64,000 bases of DNA, taken from Paractinoplanes ferrugineus. Its GTDB lineage: Bacteria; Actinomycetota; Actinomycetes; Mycobacteriales; Micromonosporaceae. The translations under genes were made by a program, and so were the position numbers. Shown one piece after another: positions 1-8,566 of this stretch (its first letter is position 1; each line of letters starts with the position of its first letter). The notes beneath the pieces are model-generated. The model was not told the origin of the DNA, did not search any database, and saw only the letters and a list, made by a program, of their open reading frames with translations. The DNA lies in the NCBI RefSeq assembly GCF_016862195.1, contig NZ_BOMM01000008.1, positions 124,001 to 188,000 of the forward strand. Direction: 5' to 3'.

Positions 1-81
1 ATGAGCCGGATCTCGCCGATCTTCACCCCGACGCGCCTGCCGGAGGGCATCGTCTATCAACGACCGACCGGAGCGAAGTGA
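1..81 (+). CDS. C-terminal fragment of an unrecognised protein
   Basis: An open frame enters from the left edge and stops at the TGA at 79-81, encoding at least 26 residues (ending IVYQRPTGAK). The ATG at base 1 may be internal. Its stop overlaps the ATG of the next gene (TGATG), so it is probably the preceding member of the chemotaxis operon. There is too little sequence to assign a family. Confidence 0.5.
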   Translation: MSRISPIFTPTRLPEGIVYQRPTGAK

Positions 82-470
82 TGACCGAGACGCAGCCCAA
101 GGTGCTCGTCGTGGACGACGCCGCCACTGTGCGGATGTACCACAGCACGCTGCTGACCGAGGCCGGTTTCGAGATCCACGAGGCGGCCAACGGGCTGGAG
201 GCGGTCGAGGCCGCCCTGGGCACCGCCTTCGACCTGTTCGTAGTGGACGTGAACATGCCCAAGATGAACGGCTACACCTGCGTGGAGACGCTGCGCTCGG
301 AGACGGTCGGCACGCCGGCGCCGGTGATCATGATCAGCACCGAGGACCGGCCCGGGGACGCGGACCGTGCCTATGCCGCCGGCGCCAACCTCTATCTGGT
401 CAAACCGGTGGTCCCGGCCCGCCTCGTGCGGATCTCCCGGATGCTCACCGGACGGGGCGTGGCGGCATGA
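81..470 (+). CDS. CheY-like single-domain response regulator
   Basis: The product is 129 residues and is essentially one receiver domain. The acidic pair D12-D13, phospho-acceptor D56 (in VVDVNMPKMNG), S86 and K108 (LVKPV) are all present. It probably receives phosphate from the CheA encoded immediately downstream. The ATG at 81 is chosen over the GTG at 78 because GGAG at 70-73 is better spaced. The gene overlaps both neighbours (TGATG upstream, ATGA downstream), which indicates translational coupling. There is no output domain, so it acts by protein contact. Whether the target is a flagellar switch or something else cannot be read here. Confidence 0.93.
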   Translation: MTETQPKVLVVDDAATVRMYHSTLLTEAGFEIHEAANGLEAVEAALGTAFDLFVVDVNMPKMNGYTCVETLRSETVGTPAPVIMISTEDRPGDADRAYAAGANLYLVKPVVPARLVRISRMLTGRGVAA

Positions 471-2827
471 ACCCGCTGCTCGCCCAGTTCCTGGCCGAGG
501 CCGCTGACCTGCTCACCCAGGTCGACGAGGGCCTGCTCCAGCTGGAGCGCACGCCCGGCGACCCGGAGCTGGTCAACGAGGTGTTCCGGGCCGCGCACAC
601 GTTCAAGGGGTCGTCCGGCCTGTTCGACTTCCCCGAGCTGACCAAGCTCACGCACGCGGCCGAGGACCTGCTCGACGCGGTGCGCGCCGGTGAGCTGCCG
701 CTGGACTCGGGCATGACCGACGACCTGCTGGCCACGTTCGACCTGATCCGGGGCTGGCTCGCCTACGTCACCACCGAGGAGCGTCTGCCGTCGACGGCCG
801 GGGCCGACGCGGCGAGCCTGATCGTCCGGCTGCGGGCGCCGATCGGCGGTGAGGTGGTTCGCGAGGCGCCGACGCTGTCGGGCCCGCAGGCCGGCGATGT
901 CGCGCCGGCCTGGCTTGCCTATTTCGACGAGGAGTGGCTCGCCGAGACCGCCGCCTGGCTGCGCACCACCTCGTCGCAGATGCGATTCATCCGGTACGCC
1001 CCGGATTCCGGCTGCTTCTTCCGGGCCGAGGATCCGCTGCACCTGATCCGCCAGGTCCCGGCCCTGGACCGGCTCAACGTGATCGAGCCGGTGGAGTGGC
1101 CGGAGGCCGCCGACTACGACGAATACGCCTGCCTGGTCGCGTTCGTCTGCGCGACGCGGGCCGGGATGGGCGAGATCCAATACCTGTTCCGCTACGTGGT
1201 CGACCAGTTCGAGCTGGTCGACCTCGACGGTGACGCGATCCAGCGGTACCTGTCCGGCGAGATCGAGATCGAGGTCGAGCCCGAGTCCGGCACCGCGGAA
1301 AAGCAAGATCAAAAGCCGTCGTCGAGTACGGATCCGGCCCTGCTCGCCGACGCGCGGGCGGTGCTCGCCGCCTCGCTGAAGGCGCTGGCCCTCAATCCGA
1401 CGAACACGTGCCATCTGATCTCCCTGGCCAAGGCCATCACCTACGCGGCGCACGCCTTCGGCGACCCGGTCGAGATCCAGGAACCGGACGTCGTGACCCT
1501 GACCGCGACCGTGACGCGCCTGCTCGGCGACACCGCGGAGGCGGTGGAGGACCCGGTGCGAACGGTGGTGCCCCTGGTGGCAGCCGACGAGGCACCGGCC
1601 GCCGAGCGCCGTGCCGACGACCCGGGCGGCCAGGTCGGCAGCCGCATCCTCAAGGTCGACCAGGAGAAGGTCGACCACCTGATGGAGCTGGTCGGCGAGC
1701 TCAACGTGGCCAAGAACGGGCTGACCTTCCTGGCGGGCGCGGCCGAGGAGGAGTTCGGCAGCCGCGCCCTGGCCCGCCGGATCAAGGATCAGTACTCGGG
1801 ACTGCACCGCATCGCCGAGGAGTTGCAGGCCTCGGTCATGGACATCCGGATGCTGCCGCTGTCGGTGGCCTTCTCCCGGTTCCCCCGCCTGGTCCGCGAC
1901 CTGAGCCGGCGGCTCGGCAAGAACATCGAGCTGGTCCTCGAGGGCGAGGACACGATGGCCGACAAGGACGTCATCGAGGCGCTCGCCGATCCGCTTGTCC
2001 ACCTGGTGCGCAACAGCCTGGACCACGGGATCGAGACCAGCGACGAACGGCTGGCCTCGGGTAAACCGACGACCGCCCGGATCACCCTGACGGCGGTGGC
2101 CGACGGTGACGCGGTGATCGTGGAGATCGCCGACGACGGGCGCGGGGTCGACCCGGCGCGGGTGCGGCGCAAGGCGTACGAGAAAGGTCTGATCTCCGAG
2201 GAGGAGCTCGAGACCCTCAGCGACGTCGACGCGGTCGACCTGGTCTTCCGGCCCGGGTTCTCGACCGCCGAGCAGATCTCCGACCTCTCCGGTCGCGGCG
2301 TCGGCATGGACGCGGTGCGGGCCAGCGTGGAGAAGCTCGGTGGAACCGTGACCATGCGCTCCGAGCTGGGCATCGGCACCTCGACCCGGCTGCGCCTGCC
2401 GCTGTCCATGGCGGTCACCCAGGTGATGGTGGTCAGCGTCGCCGGTCAGCGCTTCGGCATCCCGGTCGACCTGGTGGTGGAAACCGTCCGGGTGCCGGTC
2501 GACGAGATGAACCGGGTGCTGCACCAGGACGTCGTGGTGCTGCGCGGCGAGGTGATCCCGGTGCTCGACCTGGCCCGCGCCCTCGACATGCCGTGGATCC
2601 CGGACGACAACCGGGACCGGGCGATCCTGATCGCCAACGTCGGCGGGCAACGGGTGGGGCTCCTGGTGGAGCAGTTCCATCGGGAGGTCGACGTGATCCT
2701 GAAACCGATGGAGGGCCTGCTCGCCTACGCCGACGAGTTCTCCGGCACGGCGCTGCTCGGTGACGGCCTGGTGCTGCTGGTGCTGAACATGAAGGAGGTG
2801 CTCGGTCTTGCCGCTCGAGTTGGGTGA
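467..2827 (+). CDS. cheA: Chemotaxis histidine kinase CheA
   Basis: The 786-residue kinase has an N-terminal Hpt domain with phospho-accepting H44 (AAHTFKGSSG). Residues about 145-265 form a segment with CFFRAEDPLHLIRQVP, of the type that replaces a classical P2 domain in some CheA proteins. A dimerisation region lies at about 390-460, followed by the HATPase domain (N box HLVRNSLDHG near 508; glycine boxes ADDGRGVD near 554 and SGRGVGMD near 608). A CheW-like domain fills about 645-780 and would couple the kinase to a receptor array. It overlaps the upstream CheY gene by ATGA. A strong Shine-Dalgarno inside its 3' end serves the next gene. Confidence 0.95.
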   Translation: MNPLLAQFLAEAADLLTQVDEGLLQLERTPGDPELVNEVFRAAHTFKGSSGLFDFPELTKLTHAAEDLLDAVRAGELPLDSGMTDDLLATFDLIRGWLAYVTTEERLPSTAGADAASLIVRLRAPIGGEVVREAPTLSGPQAGDVAPAWLAYFDEEWLAETAAWLRTTSSQMRFIRYAPDSGCFFRAEDPLHLIRQVPALDRLNVIEPVEWPEAADYDEYACLVAFVCATRAGMGEIQYLFRYVVDQFELVDLDGDAIQRYLSGEIEIEVEPESGTAEKQDQKPSSSTDPALLADARAVLAASLKALALNPTNTCHLISLAKAITYAAHAFGDPVEIQEPDVVTLTATVTRLLGDTAEAVEDPVRTVVPLVAADEAPAAERRADDPGGQVGSRILKVDQEKVDHLMELVGELNVAKNGLTFLAGAAEEEFGSRALARRIKDQYSGLHRIAEELQASVMDIRMLPLSVAFSRFPRLVRDLSRRLGKNIELVLEGEDTMADKDVIEALADPLVHLVRNSLDHGIETSDERLASGKPTTARITLTAVADGDAVIVEIADDGRGVDPARVRRKAYEKGLISEEELETLSDVDAVDLVFRPGFSTAEQISDLSGRGVGMDAVRASVEKLGGTVTMRSELGIGTSTRLRLPLSMAVTQVMVVSVAGQRFGIPVDLVVETVRVPVDEMNRVLHQDVVVLRGEVIPVLDLARALDMPWIPDDNRDRAILIANVGGQRVGLLVEQFHREVDVILKPMEGLLAYADEFSGTALLGDGLVLLVLNMKEVLGLAARVG

Positions 2828-3062
2828 AGGCACCGCGACGCTTATCGGTGTGGTCACCGTCGACGAGGTCGAGGAATTGGCCGGCTGGCTCCGGGCGACC
2901 ACGCGGCCCAAGGTCAACCTACGCAGATGCAACCATCTGCACACCGGAGCGTTCCAGGCATTGCTCCTTTTCCGCCCGAAAGTGAGTGCAGCACCGACGG
3001 ACAGTTTTCTGGCCGAGCGGGTGCTGCCGTTGCTGGCTCGACAAGGAAGTGAACCTCCATGA
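2808..3062 (+). CDS. Small STAS-like protein nested at the cheA 3' end
   Basis: The 84-residue product contains TLIGVVTVDEVEELAGWL and LRRCNHLHTGAFQALLLF, a hydrophobic strand/helix pattern resembling short STAS-like proteins found in chemotaxis clusters. The assignment rests on pattern, not a firm motif. It begins at TTG 2808, 20 bases before the cheA stop and in another frame. The near-perfect Shine-Dalgarno AAGGAGGT (2792-2799) sits inside cheA at ideal spacing, which decides this start. Its TGA overlaps the ATG of the next cheY gene. It may be a scaffold or modulator of the CheA-MCP complex. Confidence 0.75.
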   Translation: MPLELGEGTATLIGVVTVDEVEELAGWLRATTRPKVNLRRCNHLHTGAFQALLLFRPKVSAAPTDSFLAERVLPLLARQGSEPP

Positions 3063-3430
3063 CAACTGTGATGCTCGTCGACGACTCCGCCACCATGCTC
3101 ATGAGCCTGAAGTCCATCCTGACCAAGGCCGGCTACGCCGTCGAGACGGCGGGCCACGGCAAGGAGGCGCTCGACAAGCTCGGCAAGGGCGTCAAGCCCA
3201 ACCTGATCATCAGCGACGTGAACATGCCGCAGATGGACGGGATCACCTTCGTCCGGGAGGCCCGTAAGTCGCCCGGTCTGCGTTTCACCCCGATGCTCAT
3301 GCTCACCACCGAGTCTGAGCAGGCCAAGCGCACCGAGGCCAAGTCCGCGGGCGCCACCGGGTGGCTGGTCAAGCCGGTCGCCCCGGAACAGCTCCTCGGG
3401 GTCATCAAGCAGGTTCTCCCCGGCGCCTGA
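3059..3430 (+). CDS. CheY-like response regulator (second copy)
   Basis: This 123-residue single-domain receiver has D8-D9, phospho-acceptor D53 (IISDVNMPQMDG), T83 and K105 (LVKPV). It resembles classical CheY more closely than the first receiver of the operon. Two CheY-like proteins with one CheA suggest that one drives output while the other may act as a phosphate sink; this is inference. It starts at ATG 3059, overlapping the preceding stop, and ends 33 bases before the receptor gene. Confidence 0.94.
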   Translation: MTTVMLVDDSATMLMSLKSILTKAGYAVETAGHGKEALDKLGKGVKPNLIISDVNMPQMDGITFVREARKSPGLRFTPMLMLTTESEQAKRTEAKSAGATGWLVKPVAPEQLLGVIKQVLPGA

Positions 3431-3463
3431 CCGAAGGCGCCGCAGTCGCCTGGAGGTAACGCC

Positions 3464-4510
3464 ATGTCCGGTCTGCTCCGCCGATCGGGCTCGTTCGCTG
3501 AGGAGACGAACGACCCGTCGGTGAGCCCCGAACTGGTGGCCGAGGCGTTGCGCCCGGTACCGGAGTTCTGCGACGTCATGGACGCGCACATCCACGACGT
3601 GATCGAACAGACCGGCGAGGCCGCCGAGGGGATCGTCCACAAGCTGGTGGCGATCGACTCGCTGGCCGAGATGATGTCCGGAGACGTGGCCCGGCTGGCA
3701 AGCACGCTGGGTCACGTCGAGTCGGAGCTGGTCACCGTGACCGGCGCCAACGACCAACTGGTGGACCGGCTCATCCGCTACTTCATCTACCGCGACGAGC
3801 AGATCCACCGGCTGGTCGAGGAGATGCGTGGGCTCAAGCAGCACGTCAAGCAGATCGAGGAGGTCAGCAAGGCTACCAACATCCTTGCCCTGAACGCGAT
3901 GATCGAGGCGGTCCGGGCGGGCGACGCGGGCGAGGGCTTCGCGGTCGTGGCCGACGAGGTACGCAAACTGGCCGACCGTTCCCGCCAGGCGGCCAACGGC
4001 ATCGGCAGCAGCCTCGCCGACCTGACCACCCGGCTCGACGAGGTCCTCGCCCGGGATCAGGACTTCGACCAGGACGAGGCCGCGGTCGAAGCGACCATGG
4101 ACACGGCGATGACCCGGCGGCTGGCCGGCGTCGCCAGTGCCCAGCGAGAGATGTCGGAGATGGTGTCGACCATCCTGCACGACGCCCTGCAGGCGGCGAG
4201 TCAGGTCGAGAGCACGTCGAGCGCCCTGACCGACGAGACCACCGGTGCGGTCGGGCACATCCAGTTCCAGGACATCAGCCGGCAGATGCTCGAGCACGTG
4301 CTGGCGGCGCTCGGCGACGTGCGCCGGCAGTCCGAGGATCTGGTGGCTTACTCCCGAGGAGCGCTCGGGGCGGAGGCTCTGCGCGAGAAGATGATCCGGG
4401 TCGACGACCTGCGGGCCCGGCACGTGATGGGGCGACAGCGGGCGACGCACGCGGCGAGCACGGGCGGGCCGGCCGAGGCCGACACCGCACCCATGATCGA
4501 GCTGTTCTGA
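3464..4510 (+). CDS. Soluble methyl-accepting chemotaxis-type protein
   Basis: The 348-residue protein has no transmembrane segment or periplasmic domain. Residues about 133-186 hold the conserved signalling hairpin ([20 protein letters not shown], then [12 protein letters not shown]), the CheA/CheW contact site. The C-terminal half ends in [15 protein letters not shown], a motif seen in cytoplasmic MCP-like proteins. The first 100 residues are helical with no recognised sensor domain, so the input is probably intracellular or delivered by a partner, perhaps the GAF protein of the operon. GGAGG at 3451-3455 precedes the ATG. Confidence 0.9.
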   Translation: MSGLLRRSGSFAEETNDPSVSPELVAEALRPVPEFCDVMDAHIHDVIEQTGEAAEGIVHKLVAIDSLAEMMSGDVARLASTLGHVESELVTVTGANDQLVDRLIRYFIYRDEQIHRLVEEMRGLKQHVKQIEEVSKATNILALNAMIEAVRAGDAGEGFAVVADEVRKLADRSRQAANGIGSSLADLTTRLDEVLARDQDFDQDEAAVEATMDTAMTRRLAGVASAQREMSEMVSTILHDALQAASQVESTSSALTDETTGAVGHIQFQDISRQMLEHVLAALGDVRRQSEDLVAYSRGALGAEALREKMIRVDDLRARHVMGRQRATHAASTGGPAEADTAPMIELF

Positions 4511-4525
4511 CGACGGGGGATCGAG

Positions 4526-4798
4526 ATGGCGTCGAGCAACGGGTACGGCCAGGAGTGCCCCACCGAGCGCGAGTCGGTGGACGCCCTGGCCGAACTGGTC
4601 GGTCACCGGGTCGCCGAAGGAATCTGGGACCTGTCCGCGCGTGAGCTCGGCCTGCGCCGCCCCGTTTCCGAGCCGGCCGACCTGCGCCGGGTCGCCGAGC
4701 ATCTGATGACCGTCGGCGACCTGTTGCGGGTCGCCGGCCGCTCCACCAAGGTCCGGGTGATCACCTACGAGGCGTTGAGCCGGACGGTGATCTCATGA
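4526..4798 (+). CDS. Small unrecognised protein in chemotaxis operon
   Basis: The 90-residue product is acidic and helical, with the pattern VDALAELVGHRVAEGIWDL followed by DLRRVAEHLMTVGDLLRVA. I do not recognise a family. GGGGGATCGAG precedes the ATG. It starts 15 bases after the MCP stop and ends with an ATGA overlap into the GAF gene, so it is clearly co-transcribed. An adaptor between the GAF protein and the MCP/CheA complex is possible, but nothing in the sequence proves this. Confidence 0.7.
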   Translation: MASSNGYGQECPTERESVDALAELVGHRVAEGIWDLSARELGLRRPVSEPADLRRVAEHLMTVGDLLRVAGRSTKVRVITYEALSRTVIS

Positions 4799-5322
4799 GC
4801 GCGGAACTGCTGAGTGACTTCTACCCGGCGATCCGCACCGTGGACCGGCTGACCGACGTGGCCCGGCTCGGTCTCGACCGGGAGGCCGAGCGCCCGTTCC
4901 TGCGTCCGCACGTGGAACGGGTGGCCGAACGGCTGGACACCCCGTACGTGATCATCGACGTGCTGCTCAACGACGCCCAGGTCTTCCTGGCCGAGCTGGG
5001 CCCGATCCCGGAGTTCCTGCAGGAGGCCGGCGGGACCCCGCTGGAGTGGGCCTTCTGCCAGCCGCTGGTCACCGAACGGGCGCCGCGCACCGTGCCCGAC
5101 CTGGCGACCGATCCGCTGTTCCGGGACAACCCGCTGGTCAAGGCGGGTGGGGTCCGGTCCTATGCCGGGGCGCCGCTCGTGTCGCAGTCGGGCCACGTGC
5201 TCGGTGGGGTGTGCGGGCTGGACGTCGAGCCGCGTCCGTTCAGCCAGGGCGACCTGGTTTTCCTCAAGGAGATCGCCGACGAGGTGGTCGTGCTGCTCGA
5301 GGAAAGAGCCGACCGGCCCTGA
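4795..5322 (+). CDS. GAF-domain protein
   Basis: This 175-residue protein consists almost entirely of one GAF domain (about 20-165). Typical features are VFLAELG, AFCQPLVTERAPRTVPDLATDPLFRDNPLV and the closing SYAGAPLV...LGGVCGLDVEPRPFS. GAF domains bind small ligands or chromophores; no catalytic domain is attached. As the last gene of the chemotaxis-type operon it could supply the sensory input missing from the soluble MCP. A second GAF-only protein lies at 62942-63520. Confidence 0.88.
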   Translation: MSAELLSDFYPAIRTVDRLTDVARLGLDREAERPFLRPHVERVAERLDTPYVIIDVLLNDAQVFLAELGPIPEFLQEAGGTPLEWAFCQPLVTERAPRTVPDLATDPLFRDNPLVKAGGVRSYAGAPLVSQSGHVLGGVCGLDVEPRPFSQGDLVFLKEIADEVVVLLEERADRP

Positions 5323-5374
5323 TTCGCGCGCGACCACGCGATCGGTGTAAGGATGGAGTCCGGAGGACCCCATC

Positions 5375-5755
5375 GTGAAGAAACAAACGGTCCTGATCAC
5401 CGACGCCGCGCGGAGTCAGGACGAGCAGTACCGCAGCCGGCAGATCCGTTACGTGACGATGATGGGCGCGCGGGCCGCTTGCGTCATCCTGGGGGCGATC
5501 CTGGTCAGCGTCCATCCCCCGCTGCTCGGGCTGTGGCTGATCTTCTGCGCGGCGGGCATGGTGTTCCTGCCGTGGGCAGCCGTCCTGATCGCGAACGACC
5601 GCCCGGCCCGGTCCAAGGAGGAGCGCGCCGCCGCGGCCGCCGAACGCGACTACGAGCAGGCCGTGCTCGCCCAGCACGCGGCCGAGCCGGAGCCGGTGGA
5701 ATACCTGACGATCGACGGCGAGCACTGGGTGTCGGAGCACGACCGCAAGACCTAG
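5375..5755 (+). CDS. DUF3099 family membrane protein
   Basis: The 126-residue protein has a cytoplasmic N-terminus (ITDAARSQDEQYRSRQIRY), two adjacent transmembrane segments at about 32-75, and a charged tail ending in YLTIDGEHW. This architecture is typical of the actinobacterial DUF3099 family, whose function is unknown. The start is GTG 5375 behind CGGAGGA. Its TAG overlaps the stop of the convergent psuK gene through a shared CTAG (5752-5755). Confidence 0.88.
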   Translation: MKKQTVLITDAARSQDEQYRSRQIRYVTMMGARAACVILGAILVSVHPPLLGLWLIFCAAGMVFLPWAAVLIANDRPARSKEERAAAAAERDYEQAVLAQHAAEPEPVEYLTIDGEHWVSEHDRKT

Positions 5756-6627
5756 GGCCGGGCGCCGACCTGGCTCACGGCCTCGGCGCCGAGTGCGGCC
5801 CCGGCCGCGAGGGCGGCCTCCGGCGAGCCGCCGGAACACCACGAGGCGATCAGGCCGGCCGCGAAGGCGTCTCCCGCTCCGGTCGGATCTTTCATCGGTA
5901 CGCGGGTGGAGCGCCCCCGCCGAACCAGGCCGTTCCCGGCGGCCCACCAGGCCCCGGCCGCACCCTGCTTGACCACTGCGTTGGCCACGTGCGCGGCCAG
6001 CCGGGCGGCCTGTTCCGCGGGTTCGCCGGGCCCGGCGAGCACTTCCGCCTCGTCCGCGTTGCACAGGAGCAGGTCGGTCGCGCGTACCCAAGTCAGGAAG
6101 GCGGAGGCACCCACCGACCGCAACGGGGCCGCCGAGGCCGCGTCGACGCTCGTCGTCAGGCCCCGCTCCGAGGCCGCCGCCAGGGCGGCCAGACCGGCCG
6201 CCCGGGACCCGTCGTGCAGCAGGGGATAGCCGGAAAGATGCAGGTGGCGGGCTCCGGACGCGTCGATCGCGGCGACCACCGCGGCCGGGTCGAGCAGTAG
6301 CGACGCGCCCCGATCGGTGATCATCGTGCGTTCGTCCGGCCCGGCCAGCACCACCACGCTGCCGGTCGGCGCGCCGGCCTGCCGGTCGACCGCGCAGCGG
6401 ACCCCGGCCGCGACCAGCTCGGCCACCCGGTCCCGCCCGGCCGGGTCATCGCCGACCGCCGCCACCAGCGTGACCGCCTGACCGGTGCGGGCCAGCCAGG
6501 CCGCCGTGTTGGCGGCCTGGCCCCCACCACGCACCGTGATCGAGGCGTTGGTGTCCGAACCGATCTGGATCGGCCCCGCCTGCTCCACCAGGACGTCGGT
6601 GACCAGGTCGCCGACCACGACGATCAC
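5752..6627 (-). CDS. psuK: PfkB-family sugar kinase, probable pseudouridine kinase PsuK
   Basis: The 291-residue kinase has the N-terminal PfkB nucleotide/sugar-binding signature (VRGGGQAANTAAWLARTG) and the C-terminal signature DPTGAGDAFAAGL with the catalytic Asp. It would phosphorylate pseudouridine at the 5' position to feed the glycosidase encoded upstream. The substrate is inferred from the overlap with psuG; PfkB kinases also accept ribose, adenosine and others. The start is GTG 6627, overlapping the psuG stop by GTGA. An uninterrupted frame continues upstream inside psuG but is a shadow. Confidence 0.88.
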   Translation of the reverse strand: MIVVVGDLVTDVLVEQAGPIQIGSDTNASITVRGGGQAANTAAWLARTGQAVTLVAAVGDDPAGRDRVAELVAAGVRCAVDRQAGAPTGSVVVLAGPDERTMITDRGASLLLDPAAVVAAIDASGARHLHLSGYPLLHDGSRAAGLAALAAASERGLTTSVDAASAAPLRSVGASAFLTWVRATDLLLCNADEAEVLAGPGEPAEQAARLAAHVANAVVKQGAAGAWWAAGNGLVRRGRSTRVPMKDPTGAGDAFAAGLIASWCSGGSPEAALAAGAALGAEAVSQVGARP

Positions 6628-7565
6628 GCGGTGAAGCCCACCGGCGCGGGTGCGGGCGTGTGCGCGGCCGCGATCCGCGCCGCCAGCGCCGAGTTGCGCA
6701 GGATGATCCGTACGTTCACCGCGAGGCTCTGCCCCTCGGTGCTGGCGTGGAAGTGCGAGAGCAGGAACGGCGTGACCGCCTTGCCGGTGATGCCGCCCCG
6801 GGACAGCAGAGCGAGGCCTTCGGCCAGGGTGCGGTCGTGCAGCGCCGGCTCGAGCTGCTCGTCGACCGGCAGCGGGTTGGCCAGGATCAGCGCGCCGGCC
6901 CCCACCCCGTGGTCGGTCCGGGCCCGCATCACGTCGGCGATCTCGTCGGGCGAGTCGAGCTGCCAGTCGACGTCGAAGCCGCCGTCGGTGATGAAGAACC
7001 CGGGGAAGCGCTTGGTCCGATAGCCGGCCACGGCGACGCCGAGCGTCTCGAGCCGCTCGAGCGTGGCACCCACGTCGAGGATCGACTTCACCCCGGCGCA
7101 GACCACGACGATCGGGGTGCGGGCCAGCGTGGTCAGGTCGGCCGACTCGTCGAAGGTGACGTTCGCCTCGCGGTGCACCCCGCCCAGCCCGCCGGTGGCG
7201 AACACGCCGATCCCGGCGGCGGCGGCGACCGCACTGGTGGCGGCCACCGTGGTGGCGCCGTCCGCTCTCTTCGCGGCGGCCACCGCGAGATCCCGGACGC
7301 TGAGCTTGGCCACGCCCTCGGCCAGCGCCAGGTGCTCGATCTGGCGGTCGTCGAGGCCGACGACGAGCTCGCCGCCGATCATGCCGATGGTGGCCGGCAC
7401 GGCGCCGTTGTCGCGGACGGTCTGCTCGATCTCCCGCGCCACCCGCAGGTTGTCCGGGTGGGGGAGACCGTGGGAGATGATGGTGCTCTCCAGCGCGACC
7501 ACCGGCCGGCCGTCCCGGCGGGCACGGGTCACCTGCTCGCCGTAGTGGATTTGAAAGTTTGTCAC
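6624..7565 (-). CDS. psuG: Pseudouridine-5'-phosphate glycosidase
   Basis: The 313-residue enzyme cleaves pseudouridine 5'-phosphate to uracil and ribose 5-phosphate, salvaging modified nucleosides from RNA turnover. Diagnostic stretches are VALESTIISHGLPHPDN near the N-terminus, ATSAVAAAAGIGVFATGGLGGVH, the catalytic-lysine region CAGVKSILD, TDGGFDVDW, and GKAVTPFLL. The start is taken as GTG 7565 (VTNFQIHYGE). The frame continues upstream but without family similarity. It forms a two-gene operon with psuK. Confidence 0.93.
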   Translation of the reverse strand: MTNFQIHYGEQVTRARRDGRPVVALESTIISHGLPHPDNLRVAREIEQTVRDNGAVPATIGMIGGELVVGLDDRQIEHLALAEGVAKLSVRDLAVAAAKRADGATTVAATSAVAAAAGIGVFATGGLGGVHREANVTFDESADLTTLARTPIVVVCAGVKSILDVGATLERLETLGVAVAGYRTKRFPGFFITDGGFDVDWQLDSPDEIADVMRARTDHGVGAGALILANPLPVDEQLEPALHDRTLAEGLALLSRGGITGKAVTPFLLSHFHASTEGQSLAVNVRIILRNSALAARIAAAHTPAPAPVGFTA

Positions 7566-7675
7566 GCCAGCTACCGTACGGTGCCGATCGCCCTCGGCGG
7601 CGTTGGACCGCTTCGGCGTGAGGTGCAAGACTTGCTGGTTGGAGCTTTCGGTTCATTTCTTGAAGGGCTGATGTC

Positions 7676-7894
7676 GTGACCACCCAGATCCTGGAACGCC
7701 CCGAAACCAAGGACGCCGACACCGGCCCGGAGATGTTCCACTACGTCCGCAAGGAGAAGATCGCCGAGAGCGCGGTCATGGGCACCTACGTGGTGGCACT
7801 CTGCGGGGAGAAGTTCCCGGTCACCAAGACCCCGAAGCCCGGTTCGCCGGTCTGCCCGCAGTGCAAAGAGATCTACGAGGCGATGAAGCACTGA
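7676..7894 (+). CDS. DUF3039 family zinc-ribbon-like protein
   Basis: This 72-residue conserved actinobacterial protein has a core of FHYVRKEKI, VVALCGEKF and SPVCPQCKEIY. The CxxC plus the upstream Cys suggest a small metal-binding fold. The start is GTG 7676, and the 110-bp gap to divergent psuG holds the promoter. It precedes the membrane protein and helicase genes. Function is unknown. Confidence 0.85.
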   Translation: MTTQILERPETKDADTGPEMFHYVRKEKIAESAVMGTYVVALCGEKFPVTKTPKPGSPVCPQCKEIYEAMKH

Positions 7895-8496
7895 ACTTCC
7901 TACTCGTTGGCGATCTGGTCGGCGTAGCGGTCTTCGCCGCTTCGGGAGCCTCGGCCGCGATCGGCAAGCGGCTCGACCTCTTCGGGGTCGCCTTCGTCGG
8001 CTTCGTGGCCGCGCTGGGTGGGGGGATCCTGCGCGACCTCGTGATCGGGGCGGTCCCGCCGCTCGCGTTCGCCGACTGGCGTTATGCGATCACCGCGGTG
8101 CTCGCCTCGATCGCCGTGTTCCGGCTGCATCCCCACCTCACCCGGCTCCGCCGGACCGTGCTGGTGCTGGACGCGGCCGGCCTCGGCCTGTTCACCGTCA
8201 CCGGCACGCTCAAGGCGCTCACCACCGGCGTGCCGCCGGTCGGTGCCTGCCTGGTCGGCATGCTCACCGCCATCGGCGGCGGCCTCGCGCGCGACCTGCT
8301 CACCGCCGAGATCCCGGTGGTGCTGCAGCGTGACATCTACGCGATCGTCGCCCTCGGCGGAGCGATTCTTGTCACGATCCTGCACGGGATCGGCTTCGTC
8401 AGCGCCCTGCCGATGACCGGCGCCGCCGTGCTCATGACGGGTCTGCGCCTGCTCGCCCTGCGCCGGAGGTGGTCCGCGCCGGTCGCGCTGCCGTGA
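7861..8496 (+). CDS. TRIC/UPF0126 (YicG-like) membrane protein
   Basis: Up to 211 residues with about seven hydrophobic segments arranged as two similar halves. Each half carries a conserved glycine stretch (FVAALGGGILRDLVIG and MLTAIGGGLARDLLTAEIP), the hallmark of the UPF0126 family related to trimeric intracellular cation channels. It is probably a cation-conducting channel. The start is uncertain: GTG 7861 lies inside the upstream gene, whereas the family N-terminus fits better with the CTG at 7891 overlapping the DUF3039 stop. Confidence 0.85.
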   Translation: MQRDLRGDEALNFLLVGDLVGVAVFAASGASAAIGKRLDLFGVAFVGFVAALGGGILRDLVIGAVPPLAFADWRYAITAVLASIAVFRLHPHLTRLRRTVLVLDAAGLGLFTVTGTLKALTTGVPPVGACLVGMLTAIGGGLARDLLTAEIPVVLQRDIYAIVALGGAILVTILHGIGFVSALPMTGAAVLMTGLRLLALRRRWSAPVALP

Positions 8497-8566
8497 CCAT
8501 CGACTGGCTATGCTGGACGCCGCCCCCGCCAGTCGGGGGCGATTTTGTTGGAGGGGACTTTCCGGC

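Noticed and set aside
392..4702. A 1436-codon open frame on the minus strand antisense to the chemotaxis operon
   Set aside because: Its composition (His/Arg/Gly/Val-rich, no domains) is the typical reverse-frame shadow of high-GC genes; the + strand has clear CheY/CheA/MCP genes.
5752..7722. A single 656-residue minus-strand frame suggesting a PsuG-PsuK fusion
   Set aside because: The N-terminal 365 residues are an out-of-frame reading of psuG; psuG itself is intact in another frame and overlaps psuK by GTGA.
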